From Aquisalimonas sp. 2447 (GTDB taxonomy: Bacteria > Pseudomonadota > Gammaproteobacteria > Nitrococcales > Aquisalimonadaceae): a stretch of DNA of 64,000 nucleotides. Shown in pieces: positions 49,241 through 61,543 of the stretch; within the stretch, counting starts at the first letter, position 1; every line of letters begins with the position of its first letter. The stretch covers positions 3,068,501-3,132,500 of the forward strand of contig NZ_CP050695.1 in the NCBI RefSeq assembly GCF_012044895.1, in the 5' to 3' direction. Position numbers and translations under genes: made by a program. The notes under the pieces were generated by a model. That model was not told the origin of the DNA. It was given only the letters and a program-made list of their open reading frames with translations, and ran no database searches.

Positions 49241-50013
49241 AACCGGTCATCGGCGTCACCGGGCCCAACCGGGGCGGCAGCGCGGCATGGCTGTGTGCGC
49301 GATTCGCCGTCTGGTGGGCCGGCGGACGGCCCGTGCACATCACCCCCGCCCGTCCACTCACCGCCGAGGCCCTGGACGGACTGATCATCGGCGGCGGCGC
49401 CGACGTTGCCCCCGAGTTATACGGCGAGGAACCGGCAACACCCAGCATGCGCTCCCTGCGGCGCAGCAGCCGCACTCTGCCGCGGTTCCTGGCCACGCTG
49501 CTCCTGTTCCCGCTGCTGTGGGTCCTGCGGCGGCTGCTCAGCACCAAGCGCTCCATGGGCGGCGATATCGACCGCGACGCTCTGGAGCAGCAACTCCTGC
49601 ACACGGCCCTGGAGCGGGGGCTACCCGTGCTCGGGATCTGCCGTGGGGCACAGCTGCTCAACGTGGTCTGTGGCGGCACTCTGCACCAGGACCTGAGCGC
49701 CTTCTACGCCGAAGCGCCGAACCTGTGGACCATCTGGCCGCAAAAGTCGGTCCGCATTACGCCCGACAGCCGCCTCGCCACGGCACTGAACCGGACGTAC
49801 TGCCACGTCAACTCGTTGCATCGGCAGGCCATCCGCACCCCGGCCGCCAACCTCCAGGCGGTCGCCCACGAGGACAACGGCGTGGTTCAGGCCATCGAAG
49901 ACCCGCGCGCCGCCTGCATCATCGGCGTACAGTGGCACCCCGAGTATCTGCCGCAGAAGCGCGAGCAACGCGCGCTGTTCCGCTACCTGGTCACTACCGC
50001 AGGCGCTGCCTGA
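49237..50013 (+). CDS. Class I glutamine amidotransferase-like gamma-glutamyl hydrolase (peptidase C26)
   Basis: A 258-residue PuuD-like protein. The triad is visible as Cys135 (LGICRGAQLLN), His234 and Glu236 (GVQWHPEYLP); the oxyanion GGGADVAPELYGE motif is at 52-64. Residues about 81-101 form an unusual hydrophobic, arginine-flanked insert (RFLATLLLFPLLWVLRR) that could be a membrane-contacting helix. Coupled to the amidoligase (ATGA), it may hydrolyse, edit or supply ammonia for that enzyme's gamma-glutamyl product. This is inference; the substrate is unknown. Confidence 0.88.
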   Translation: MKPVIGVTGPNRGGSAAWLCARFAVWWAGGRPVHITPARPLTAEALDGLIIGGGADVAPELYGEEPATPSMRSLRRSSRTLPRFLATLLLFPLLWVLRRLLSTKRSMGGDIDRDALEQQLLHTALERGLPVLGICRGAQLLNVVCGGTLHQDLSAFYAEAPNLWTIWPQKSVRITPDSRLATALNRTYCHVNSLHRQAIRTPAANLQAVAHEDNGVVQAIEDPRAACIIGVQWHPEYLPQKREQRALFRYLVTTAGAA

Positions 50014-50064
50014 ACACCTTGACCCCCACTGCCATTCCGGGGCCGACATCGGCACCACCGGCAG

Positions 50065-50111
50065 GAGAGTTGAGCATTACTCATGATTGAAATGATTAAT
50101 GCTCAACTCTC
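50065..50111. repeat. Long AT-rich inverted repeat upstream of metH
   Basis: Arms GAGAGTTGAGCATTA (50065-50079) and its exact complement (50097-50111). After one mismatch the symmetry continues with TCAT/ATGA, leaving a 7-nt loop. The arms and loop are strikingly AT-rich here. No T-run flanks it, so it is not a classic terminator. It sits 52 bp after the amidotransferase stop and about 95 bp before the metH -10 box, so an operator or a processing hairpin is possible. Confidence 0.7.
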
Positions 50112-50205
50112 TCTCAGCCCCCCTCAATGGCGGCTTCCCGGCCTGCCAGCCCCCGCATGGCGCGGGTTTCATCCACACACCCCTCGTACAAGTCTCAACA
50201 ACCGT

Positions 50206-50211
50206 TATAAT
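50206..50211 (+). promoter_or_regulatory. metH: Candidate -10 box for metH
   Basis: A perfect TATAAT 44 nt upstream of the metH ATG. With 16-17 bp spacing the -35 region (TCGTAC) is poor. The box is also why the frame upstream of 50255 is judged non-coding. Confidence 0.5.
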
Positions 50212-50254
50212 GGCGGGCTTTGATGAGCTTCCATCGCAACCACTTCGAGAACGA

Positions 50255-53944
<3,690 letters not shown>

Positions 53945-53970
53945 GGCGAGCGGATCAGTCGCCGTTTACA

Positions 53971-54001
53971 AGGGGGCTGCCGCTGCAGCCCCCTTTTTTT
54001 T
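53971..54001 (+). terminator. Intrinsic terminator of metH
   Basis: A perfect 10-bp stem, AGGGGGCTGC (53971-53980) with its complement (53985-53994), CGCT loop, then eight Ts (53994-54001). It starts 26 nt after the metH stop. This is the only textbook Rho-independent terminator seen in the window. Confidence 0.95.
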
Positions 54002-54029
54002 GAAGGACCTTGGGTTACAGCACACTAGC

Positions 54030-54090
54030 GGTGCATCAAGATGCACCCTACGCCGGGCTAGGGTATCCGTAGGCTGCATCTTGATGCACC
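54030..54090. repeat. Inverted pair of REP-like palindromes (pair 2)
   Basis: Two 22-nt units in inverted orientation: 54030-54051 and 54069-54090. Read outward-in, each is GTAGG(G/C)TG followed by a palindrome around CATCTTGATG and CACC. They differ at one base. The layout (GTAGGG head, palindrome, CACC end, tail-to-tail pair) equals pair 1 at 4878-4968, with a different palindrome core. Lies between the convergent metH terminator and the leucine dehydrogenase gene. Confidence 0.85.
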
Positions 54091-54108
54091 ACGCCTAGAG
54101 CGCAGACG

Positions 54109-55164
54109 TTACGGCCCCCGGAAACGCCGCTCGGCGATGCGGTCGGCAACAACCTCCGGCGGCTCCCCCGAGGACTCGGCCTCCCGGAACACTTGGTCCA
54201 GCGTCTCCCCGATGGCAAGCACCCGCTCCCGCACCCGCGCGGCGTCATACTCCCCCCACTGGGCGCCGACATCAATGACGCCCCCGGCGTTGATTACGTA
54301 ATCCGGCGCATAGAGGATGCCGCGGCGGTGCAACTCGCGCCCGTGATCCGGGCCCTGCAGCTGGTTGTTGGCAGCCCCGGCGACGATCCGGGCATGCAAT
54401 TCCGGCAGGGTATGGTCGTTGATGGCGGCACCCAGGGCGCAGGGTGAGTAGACATCCGCCTTGGCCGCGTGAATGGCGTCGACACTGGCAATCTCCGCGC
54501 CGAAGGCATCTCTCGCCTGCTCCACCGGCGCCGGATTGATGTCACTCACCACCAGCCGGGCCCCCGCCTCGTGCAGGTGTGCGGCAAGCCGGTAACCAAC
54601 GCTGCCCAGGCCCTGGATCGCCACCGTCAGGCCCTGCAGATCCTGCCGTTGCAGGGCGTGCCGCACCGCGGTACGAATACCGGTGAACACGCCCAGCGCC
54701 GTCGCCGGGGAGGGATCGCCGGTCAGCACTTCGCCGTCGGGGCCGCGATGCGCCTTCACACCGGTGACAAAGCGTGTGACCTCGGCCAGCGCCTGCAGGT
54801 CGTGGACACTGATGCCGGAGTCCTCCGCGGTGATGTAGCAGCCCGCCTGACGCTCGATGAACCGGCCCATGGCCCGCATCAGCTCCGGTGACTTGTGCCG
54901 ACGCGGATCGCCGATGATCACGGCCTTGCCGCCGCCGTGGGCCAGACCGGCCATGGCGTTCTTGTAGGTCATGCCGCGGGACAGGCGCAGGACATCGGTG
55001 ACCGCTTCCGCCTCGGAGCCATAGGGCCACATGCGCAGCCCTCCCAGCCCCGGGCCGAGTCGGGTGTTGTGCACGGCGATGATGGCACGCAGTCCGGTGA
55101 CCGGATCATGGCCGAAACACACCTGTTCGTGACCGTCGTACTCCACGTGCTCGAAGATACTCAA
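54109..55164 (-). CDS. Leucine dehydrogenase-family amino-acid dehydrogenase
   Basis: A 351-residue NAD-dependent Glu/Leu/Phe/Val dehydrogenase, predicted to deaminate branched-chain amino acids reversibly. The N-terminus GLRAIIAVHNTRLGPGLGG, the catalytic lysine in LAHGGGKAVIIGD, TAEDSGIS, the Rossmann loop IQGLGSVGYRLA and the SPCALGAAIND motif match leucine/valine dehydrogenases. The start is TTG, 3 bp after yihY, with weak Shine-Dalgarno; coupling to yihY is likely. Valine or phenylalanine specificity is not excluded. Confidence 0.9.
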   Translation of the reverse strand: MSIFEHVEYDGHEQVCFGHDPVTGLRAIIAVHNTRLGPGLGGLRMWPYGSEAEAVTDVLRLSRGMTYKNAMAGLAHGGGKAVIIGDPRRHKSPELMRAMGRFIERQAGCYITAEDSGISVHDLQALAEVTRFVTGVKAHRGPDGEVLTGDPSPATALGVFTGIRTAVRHALQRQDLQGLTVAIQGLGSVGYRLAAHLHEAGARLVVSDINPAPVEQARDAFGAEIASVDAIHAAKADVYSPCALGAAINDHTLPELHARIVAGAANNQLQGPDHGRELHRRGILYAPDYVINAGGVIDVGAQWGEYDAARVRERVLAIGETLDQVFREAESSGEPPEVVADRIAERRFRGP

Positions 55165-55167
55165 GGC

Positions 55168-56076
55168 TTAATCGTCCACCAGTTCGTTGTGTACCCGGAC
55201 TGCCATGTTACGCGGGATGACCCTGCCGCCTCGATGGAGCAACAGGGTCTTGGTGAACGCGGCACCGAACAACAGGATCAGGGACGAGTAATACACCCAC
55301 AACAGGAGTAGCACCAGTGACCCGGCCGCGCCATAGGCGGAGGCAGGCGCCGCCATGGTCAGGTAGGTAGCGATGAGGTAGCGCCCGAACACGAACAGCA
55401 GTGCCGTGACCAGCGCACCCGGGATGACCTCCCGCCAGCTGAGCACCACGTCGGGGAGAATGCGGAAGACCATGGCGAACAACAGCGTAATCAGGGCGAT
55501 GGACAGTGTGAGCTCGGTCAAACCGACCACGCTGGCGTGCACCGGCAGCCACTCCTCGGCGAACCGGATCACGGCGCGCAACATCACCGTCAGGAGCATC
55601 GAGACCAGCATGACGAACCCGATCACCAGCACCACGCTGAACGACAGCAGACGGTTCTTGAGCAGAATCAGCAGCCCGCTCCGGCTCGGGCGTGCCGCCA
55701 CACCCCAGATGGCATTCAGCGACAGCTGCATCTGCGCAAAGACCGTGGTCGCGCCGATCAGGATGGCGCCGACACCGATGACCGTGGGCAGCCAGCCCGC
55801 CTGTTCAAGGCGCGATGCGGCCACCGCCCCTTCCACCGCCTCGGCGGCATCGGCACCGATGGCCCCTTCCAGCTGATCCACGATCTGCCCCTGGGCCGCC
55901 TCCGGCCCGAGGACAACACCGATGATGGTGATGGCGATGATCATCACCGGGGCCAGTGAGAACAGGGTGTAGAAAGCCAGCGCCCCCGCGTAGGCAAAGG
56001 CATTGCGGTCCAGCCAGAGCTGGACCGCCCCCTTGAACACCTGGAACCACGTCTTCGCTGCTGCTATGACCGGCAT
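55168..56076 (-). CDS. YihY/virulence factor BrkB family inner-membrane protein
   Basis: A 302-residue integral membrane protein with about six hydrophobic helices. Family motifs: AYAGALAFYTLFSLAPVMII near the N-terminus, a periplasmic loop, WREVIPGALVTALLFVFGRY and YGAAGSLVLLLLWVYYSSLILLFGAAF at the C-terminus. It is the UPF0761/YihY family, once mislabelled RNase BN; function unknown, with proposals of transport. The ATG at 56076 overlaps the RND gene's end by 13 bp. Confidence 0.92.
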   Translation of the reverse strand: MPVIAAAKTWFQVFKGAVQLWLDRNAFAYAGALAFYTLFSLAPVMIIAITIIGVVLGPEAAQGQIVDQLEGAIGADAAEAVEGAVAASRLEQAGWLPTVIGVGAILIGATTVFAQMQLSLNAIWGVAARPSRSGLLILLKNRLLSFSVVLVIGFVMLVSMLLTVMLRAVIRFAEEWLPVHASVVGLTELTLSIALITLLFAMVFRILPDVVLSWREVIPGALVTALLFVFGRYLIATYLTMAAPASAYGAAGSLVLLLLWVYYSSLILLFGAAFTKTLLLHRGGRVIPRNMAVRVHNELVDD

Positions 56077-59000
56077 GTTGCCTCTTCGTCTCCAGCCACG
56101 GCGGCACCGGCGCCGCCGAGCAGCCACGCTTTCAGCCACTCCGCCGCGGCGCTCACCACCAGGTACAGGCAGGGTACCACCAGCAGGGTCAGCACCATGC
56201 CCATGAGCAAGCCGCCGATCACCGTCAGCGCCAGGGGCTGCATGATCTCGGTACCCGCCCCCATGCCCACGGCCAGCGGTGTCATGCCCAGCACGGTGGT
56301 CAGGGTGGTCATCAGAATGGGTCGGAGTCGCACGCCCCCGGCGGCGATCACCGACCGTGCAAGGCTCAATCCCTGACGACGGCGCCCGATCTCGATGTAC
56401 TCCAGCAGCAGAATGGCATTGTTCACGACAATGCCGATGAGCAGGATCATGCCGATGAGCACCGGCGCCGAGATCACGGTGCCCGTAGCCCAGAGGATAG
56501 CGGTCACGCCGACCAGGGACAGCGGTGCGGCACTGATGATCACCAGCGGATTGCTGAGCCGTTCGTACTGCACCGCCAGCACCACGAACACCAGGAACAC
56601 GGCCAGGGCGATGACCATGGCCAGCTCCCGGTTGGTCTCCTGGATGGTCTCCCACTGGCCACCGTAAAGCAGACTGTAGTGCTCCGGCAGTTCCAGGCCC
56701 TCCAGGCGATTGTCCACCGTCACCATGACGGTGCCTACATCGGTGAGCTCCTGGTTGATGTCGCCCACCACCCGCACGATGCGACTCTGGTTCTCCCGTT
56801 CGATGTGGGCGGGCCCCTCGCCCAGAGAGAACTCGGCCACGTCCCGCAGCTGCACGGGCTCGCCGTTGGGCCGGTAAAGCAGCATCTCGCCCAGAGTCTC
56901 CTGATCACCCACGGCGTCGTCGGGCAGGCGCACGCGGACGTCGTACTCCTGGTTGCGGGTCATGAACCGGGTGGGCACGGCACCATCCACCACCTGGCGG
57001 ATGGCCTCGCCCACCTGCGACACCCGCAGCCCATAGTCGGCGGCGCGCTCCCGGTCGACGCGCACGCTCAGCAACGGCGTCGCGTCCTCACGGTTGATTT
57101 CCACGCCCTCGAGACCGTGGATGTCCTGGAGGCGGGAGACGATTTCCCGGGCCACCCCCTGCATGGTGTCCAGGTCCTCGCCGACCACCCCGATGGAGAG
57201 ATCATCCCCACGGGTGGTGAACTGCAGGCCCTGAATGCCCGGCGGGCTCACGGTGATGCGCGCGCCCGGGATATCCAGGGCATCCAGTCGCGATTGCGCC
57301 TCGTCCACCCAGATCCCCGCCGGCATATCGGGACGCTGATCCGCCGGTGCCAGCTGTACCGAGCTCCGCGCCGTGCCCGGACGCTCGTTGATCACGCCGC
57401 CGCCCAGATGGCCGCCCACAATGGTGAAAACGCTCTCCACGTGGGGCATGTCCTGGATCACCGTTTCCACCCGGCGCTTGGCGGCATCGGTCTCCGACGG
57501 CGATGTCCCCGGGGGCAGGTGCAGGCGGACATTGATGTTGCCGTCGTCCACCTGGGGCAGGAACTCGTTGCCCAGGGTGCCGAACACCTGCGTTGCGCCG
57601 ATGAACAGCGCAGCGGCCAGCCCCAGCACGCCCCAGCGCCAGCGCACGACCCGCGGCATGAACCGCCGGTATCGCCGGCGCAGCCACGCCACCAGGGCAT
57701 TGAACCCACGCAGCAGGCGGGTCTCGTCCAGGTGGCTGCGGAAGCGAATGCCGCCCAGCAGCGCCGCCAGTGTCGGCACGAGGGTGAGCGCCGCCGCCAG
57801 GGTGGCCAGAATGGCGAAGGCAATGGTGAGAATCAGCTCCCGGAACACCAGCGCGGCCATCCCGGTAACGAGCAGGAACGGCAGCACGGCGGCCAGGTTG
57901 GTGGCCGTGCCCGCGGTAATGGCGGAGACCACTTCCCGGGCGCCGTCGTGGGCCGCCTGCCGGGGCGACTTGCCCAGCTGGTCGCGGTGCCGGTAGATGT
58001 TCTCCAGCATGACGATGCTGTTGTCCAGCAGCAGCCCCACACCCAGGGCGAGCCCGCCGAGGCTCATGAGGTTCAGGGTCAGGCCGCTCACGCCCATGAG
58101 GGCGAAGGTCGCCATCAGCGCAATGGGGATGGACAGGCCGATCACGAAGCCCTTGCGCAGACTCCCCAGGAACAGCAGCACCAGGAGCATGGCCAGCGTG
58201 CCCCCGAGCACTGCCGCGGTGCCCACGGCAGAGATGGCACCACGAACGAAGTAGGCGGGGTCGCGGGTGGCCTCGAACTCGATGTCCTCCGGCATGAACC
58301 CCGACCGGTCCAGGTGTCGCAGGGTGCTGTTGACGCTGTCCACCACGTCAACGGTATTGGCTTCGGGCAGCTTGAACACCGACAACTGCGCCGCGGAGGT
58401 GCCGTTCAGCCGCACCAGCACGCGCTGCTCACGATGGCCGTCGCGCACCTCCGCCACTTCGGTGACCGGGATCTGGCGTGCGGCATTGCCCGGCAACGGC
58501 AGCAGCACGTTGCGGATGTCATCGGCGGACGTGAACAGGCCGTCGGTCTTGGCCATGACGTCGAAGGTCTCGGAAGTCACCCAGCCGGCGGCGATGTCCA
58601 CGTTTTCGCCGGCCAGGGCGTCGGCAACATGGCCGAGGCCCATGCCGTAGGAACGCAGCCGCTGCTGGTCGACGATCACCTCCATCTCGCGCACCAGCCC
58701 GCCGGCGGCCTCGACCCCGGAGACGCCGTGGATGGCCACGAGCTGGGGCGCCAGCTCGTTCTCCATCCAGTCGCGCACCTCCACCTCGCTGCGTACGGTG
58801 GAGCTGAAACCGGCCTGCCAGACCGGATCCTGGGACGGGTCGAACTTGTACAGCCGCGGCGGCTCGATGTCCGGCGGGAGTTGGGTGCGTGCCAGCTCCA
58901 GGTGGCGCGAGGCGTCCTGCAGGGCGAGATCCAGGTTGGTGCCGTACTCGAAGTGGAGATTGACGTTGGTGCGGCCCTGTGACGCACGGCTGTCGATGGT

Positions 59001-59261
59001 CACCAGGTTCTCGGTGGCCGCCAGGTTCTGCTCCAGCACCCGGGTCACCTGCTCCTCCATCACCTCCGGCGCGACCCCGGGATAGTTCACGGTCACGCGG
59101 ATCTGCGGGTACTCGATGTGGGGCAGCAGGTCCACCGGCAGGCGGTCGATGAAGAACAGCCCCAGCACGAACACCACCGAGGCCAGGGCCAGCGTGCCCA
59201 CCGGGCGCCGGATGGCGGTATTCGCCAGGCTCCGGCGCTGCGGTTGCCGCTCATCGCTCAT
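56064..59261 (-). CDS. RND efflux transporter permease (AcrB/HAE1-like)
   Basis: A 1065-residue inner-membrane RND protein with TM1 at about 20-42, two large periplasmic loops, and twelve predicted helices. Motifs: RPVGTLALASVVFVLGL, LPVDLLPHIEYPQIRV, GLLLDNSIVMLENIYRH in TM4 and LIGMILLIGIVVNNAILLLE in TM10. In TM4 the proton-relay position is Asp413-Asn414 instead of the AcrB Asp-Asp pair; many HAE1/CzcA-like pumps have this DN. It follows its adaptor by 6 bp; no outer-membrane channel gene is nearby. Confidence 0.93.
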   Translation of the reverse strand: MSDERQPQRRSLANTAIRRPVGTLALASVVFVLGLFFIDRLPVDLLPHIEYPQIRVTVNYPGVAPEVMEEQVTRVLEQNLAATENLVTIDSRASQGRTNVNLHFEYGTNLDLALQDASRHLELARTQLPPDIEPPRLYKFDPSQDPVWQAGFSSTVRSEVEVRDWMENELAPQLVAIHGVSGVEAAGGLVREMEVIVDQQRLRSYGMGLGHVADALAGENVDIAAGWVTSETFDVMAKTDGLFTSADDIRNVLLPLPGNAARQIPVTEVAEVRDGHREQRVLVRLNGTSAAQLSVFKLPEANTVDVVDSVNSTLRHLDRSGFMPEDIEFEATRDPAYFVRGAISAVGTAAVLGGTLAMLLVLLFLGSLRKGFVIGLSIPIALMATFALMGVSGLTLNLMSLGGLALGVGLLLDNSIVMLENIYRHRDQLGKSPRQAAHDGAREVVSAITAGTATNLAAVLPFLLVTGMAALVFRELILTIAFAILATLAAALTLVPTLAALLGGIRFRSHLDETRLLRGFNALVAWLRRRYRRFMPRVVRWRWGVLGLAAALFIGATQVFGTLGNEFLPQVDDGNINVRLHLPPGTSPSETDAAKRRVETVIQDMPHVESVFTIVGGHLGGGVINERPGTARSSVQLAPADQRPDMPAGIWVDEAQSRLDALDIPGARITVSPPGIQGLQFTTRGDDLSIGVVGEDLDTMQGVAREIVSRLQDIHGLEGVEINREDATPLLSVRVDRERAADYGLRVSQVGEAIRQVVDGAVPTRFMTRNQEYDVRVRLPDDAVGDQETLGEMLLYRPNGEPVQLRDVAEFSLGEGPAHIERENQSRIVRVVGDINQELTDVGTVMVTVDNRLEGLELPEHYSLLYGGQWETIQETNRELAMVIALAVFLVFVVLAVQYERLSNPLVIISAAPLSLVGVTAILWATGTVISAPVLIGMILLIGIVVNNAILLLEYIEIGRRRQGLSLARSVIAAGGVRLRPILMTTLTTVLGMTPLAVGMGAGTEIMQPLALTVIGGLLMGMVLTLLVVPCLYLVVSAAAEWLKAWLLGGAGAAVAGDEEATCRS

Positions 59262-59267
59262 GCGGCG

Positions 59268-60338
59268 TCACCCCCGCCAGCCCACGATGCGCACGGACTG
59301 GCCATCGGTCATGTCCAGCGGATTGGTGGCCAGCACCACCTCGCCCTGCTCCAGGCCATCGAGGATTTCCGTCCACTCGCCCCGGGTGACACCGGGCTCG
59401 ACACCACGACGCCGCAGCTGTTCGTCCTCGACCACGTACACGTACCGGCCGTCGTCATCCTCGCCCAGCGCCCCCGCGGGCACCGCCAGGCTGTCCGGAC
59501 GACGATCAATGGCCATGCGAACACGGCCCAGGTAGCCCGGCCGCACGCCGCGCTCCGCCGCATCATCCGGGAGGGCGATCTCCACCGTCACCAGCCGACT
59601 GTCACTGGCGGCCATGGGAAAGATCCGGCGGATATGCCCCTGGAGCGCCTCGCCGGGCATGGCATCCAGGCGCAGGGGCACCTCCATGCCCTCCTTCAGG
59701 TGGGCCACGTCCAGCTCGCTCACGCCGGGGCGCATGACCAGCTCATCCATGGCTGCCAGCTCGAACAGGGTCTGCCGGGCATCCACCGCCTCGCCCGGCT
59801 CCACATGACGTGCCGTGACCACCGCATCCCGGGGCGCTTCCACCGCGCCGAACGCGACCCGGCTCTGCCACAGGCGCCGCTCGCTCTCGGCCACCTGCAA
59901 CAGGGCCTCGTCCCGCTGCAGGGCGGCGGCGCTGGCCACCCCCTGATCACGCAGCTCGCGGGTGCGCTGGTACTGCCGGCGGGCGTCGTCTTCCTGGGCG
60001 CGGGCGCGGTCGAGTTCGGCCTGTTCCTCCGAGACATCCAGGCGCGCCAGCACGTCGCCGGCACCCACGGCATCCCCCACCTCCGGTCGCACCTCGTCCA
60101 GGGTGCCATCGGCACGGCTCGCCAGGCGGATGCGAACCCGCGGCTCCACCGTGGCCGACACCGACAGCTGACGTGAGAGGTCCCGGGGCTGGATCTCCAC
60201 GGCGGCAATGGCCGTGCCGTGGTCCTCCACGGCGCCGCCGCCGTCGTCGCCGTCACCTTCCACGCACGCAGCCAGAAGCAGCGCGAGCACAACGGCGGCG
60301 GGCCACAGAAACAATGCCGAACAGCGTCCCGGAAACAT
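59268..60338 (-). CDS. RND efflux periplasmic adaptor subunit (lipoprotein MFP)
   Basis: A 356-residue membrane-fusion protein. It has a lipoprotein signal with lipobox LLAAC (Cys25), an acidic linker, a biotinyl-lipoyl half-motif (VRPEVGDAVGAGDVLARLD), a helical hairpin rich in Glu/Arg/Gln (about 105-155), the second half-motif and beta-barrel (DAVVTARHVEPGEAVDARQT), and a membrane-proximal domain. It is upstream of the RND permease in the same operon. Substrates cannot be predicted. Confidence 0.92.
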   Translation of the reverse strand: MFPGRCSALFLWPAAVVLALLLAACVEGDGDDGGGAVEDHGTAIAAVEIQPRDLSRQLSVSATVEPRVRIRLASRADGTLDEVRPEVGDAVGAGDVLARLDVSEEQAELDRARAQEDDARRQYQRTRELRDQGVASAAALQRDEALLQVAESERRLWQSRVAFGAVEAPRDAVVTARHVEPGEAVDARQTLFELAAMDELVMRPGVSELDVAHLKEGMEVPLRLDAMPGEALQGHIRRIFPMAASDSRLVTVEIALPDDAAERGVRPGYLGRVRMAIDRRPDSLAVPAGALGEDDDGRYVYVVEDEQLRRRGVEPGVTRGEWTEILDGLEQGEVVLATNPLDMTDGQSVRIVGWRG

Positions 60339-60428
60339 GCAGAGTGCGCTCTCCCGCGCGGTCAGATCATGAGGCCCGCCATGCCCGGGCAGGGCACGAA
60401 TCCTCCCGTGGACGCCTAGGCCCGGCCT

Positions 60429-61484
60429 TCAGTCCAGCACATCCACGGGTTCATCCTCCAGCAACTGCTGCACGTCCACGCGGGTGAGCTCCGGCTGACC
60501 GAGCTCATGGAGATCGTTGACCCGGATCATGCTCTGGATCTCGTCCACGTAGGCCTGCCCGCGCTCGGAGTAGCGCTCCAGTCCCTCCGCCAGGCGCAGG
60601 CCCGACAATCCCTCGTTCCCGGCGCGCTGCTGCGCGCGCATCTGGCGGAGATCGCTGTAGGCGTTGCCGACGTTGATGGTGTAGAGGTAGTTGCGAACCG
60701 AGGCGCGCAGATTCGGGAACACGCGCACGAAGTGCGTAGCCCCGGCAGCCCGTTGCTCGGGCACGATGCCCCGTTCCTCGTGCCAGGTCCAGACGCCGAA
60801 GAGGTTGTTGGCCTCGCGGGTGAAGCGGGACTGCCCCCAGCCGCTCTCGTTGGCCGCCTGGGCCAGGGCCATGCTCGGGGGCACGGCGTCCACCCGCCGC
60901 AGCAGTTCCTCCCGGAACGCGGCATCGTTGACGTCTCCCTCCACCCGGAAGCGCGCGCCCAGGGTCTCCAGCAACCGCTCCTCGCGGGAGTCCTCTGCCA
61001 CGGCGCCGTCGGCATAGGCCTCGCCAATGGCGGAGCGGGTCTCCAGCATGATCTGGTTCTCCGCCACGATCAGCGGCAGCAGGGTGCGGAAGAACAGGGA
61101 CTTGCGCTCGTCCACGCTGAGCTCACCCAGGGGCGGGAAGGCGCCCACGGACAGTGCCGGCAGGCTGTCGCCCGGCGGCCAGTCGTAGTCGAACACGGCG
61201 AACACGCGCTGGAGCTCCGCTGCCGACTCGGCCCGAAGCTCCACCATGGGCGGCAGGATATCCTGGCGCTCGCCGTAGGTGATATCGGCGGGCAGCTCCG
61301 GAATGTCCTCGGGCAGTTCCTCGTCCCGGTCCACCAGCGCAGCGGGCGACGGGGTTTCCTCTGTCTGCAGCAACGCCCAGCCGGCAACGGCCAGCACCAC
61401 TACCGCACCCACGCCCACCATTGCCACCAGCCGTAACCGCCGCGACTGCCATAGTGAAGCGCCGGTGGTCTCTGTCTCGCTCAT
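60429..61484 (-). CDS. Bax-like glucosaminidase domain protein
   Basis: A 351-residue protein with an N-terminal signal anchor (about 19-40, LVAMVGVGAVVVLAVAGWAL) and a C-terminal glucosaminidase domain (about 185-320). The catalytic-region motifs are SMALAQAANESGWGQSRFT and NNLFGVWTWHEERG; the Glu of NESGWG is the predicted acid. E. coli Bax has this architecture. Probably trims peptidoglycan in the periplasm. The GAGGAG Shine-Dalgarno supports the start. It lies 59 bp downstream of the lipoprotein protease. Confidence 0.9.
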   Translation of the reverse strand: MSETETTGASLWQSRRLRLVAMVGVGAVVVLAVAGWALLQTEETPSPAALVDRDEELPEDIPELPADITYGERQDILPPMVELRAESAAELQRVFAVFDYDWPPGDSLPALSVGAFPPLGELSVDERKSLFFRTLLPLIVAENQIMLETRSAIGEAYADGAVAEDSREERLLETLGARFRVEGDVNDAAFREELLRRVDAVPPSMALAQAANESGWGQSRFTREANNLFGVWTWHEERGIVPEQRAAGATHFVRVFPNLRASVRNYLYTINVGNAYSDLRQMRAQQRAGNEGLSGLRLAEGLERYSERGQAYVDEIQSMIRVNDLHELGQPELTRVDVQQLLEDEPVDVLD

Positions 61485-61543
61485 GCGTGTCCACTCCTCT
61501 GTCTCTCGCCCCTCAGGGCAGGCGTCCCGCCGGAGTTCGTCGG

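Noticed and set aside
50065-50111. Intrinsic terminator for the amidoligase operon
   Set aside because: Neither arm is followed by a T-run on either strand, and the stem is AT-rich.
50099-50254. In-frame upstream extension of metH
   Set aside because: It starts inside the long inverted repeat and covers a TATAAT box. MetH similarity starts at 50255.
50014-50254. SAM, SAH or cobalamin riboswitch ahead of metH
   Set aside because: No conserved core of these riboswitches is recognisable. The only structure is the simple inverted repeat at 50065-50111.
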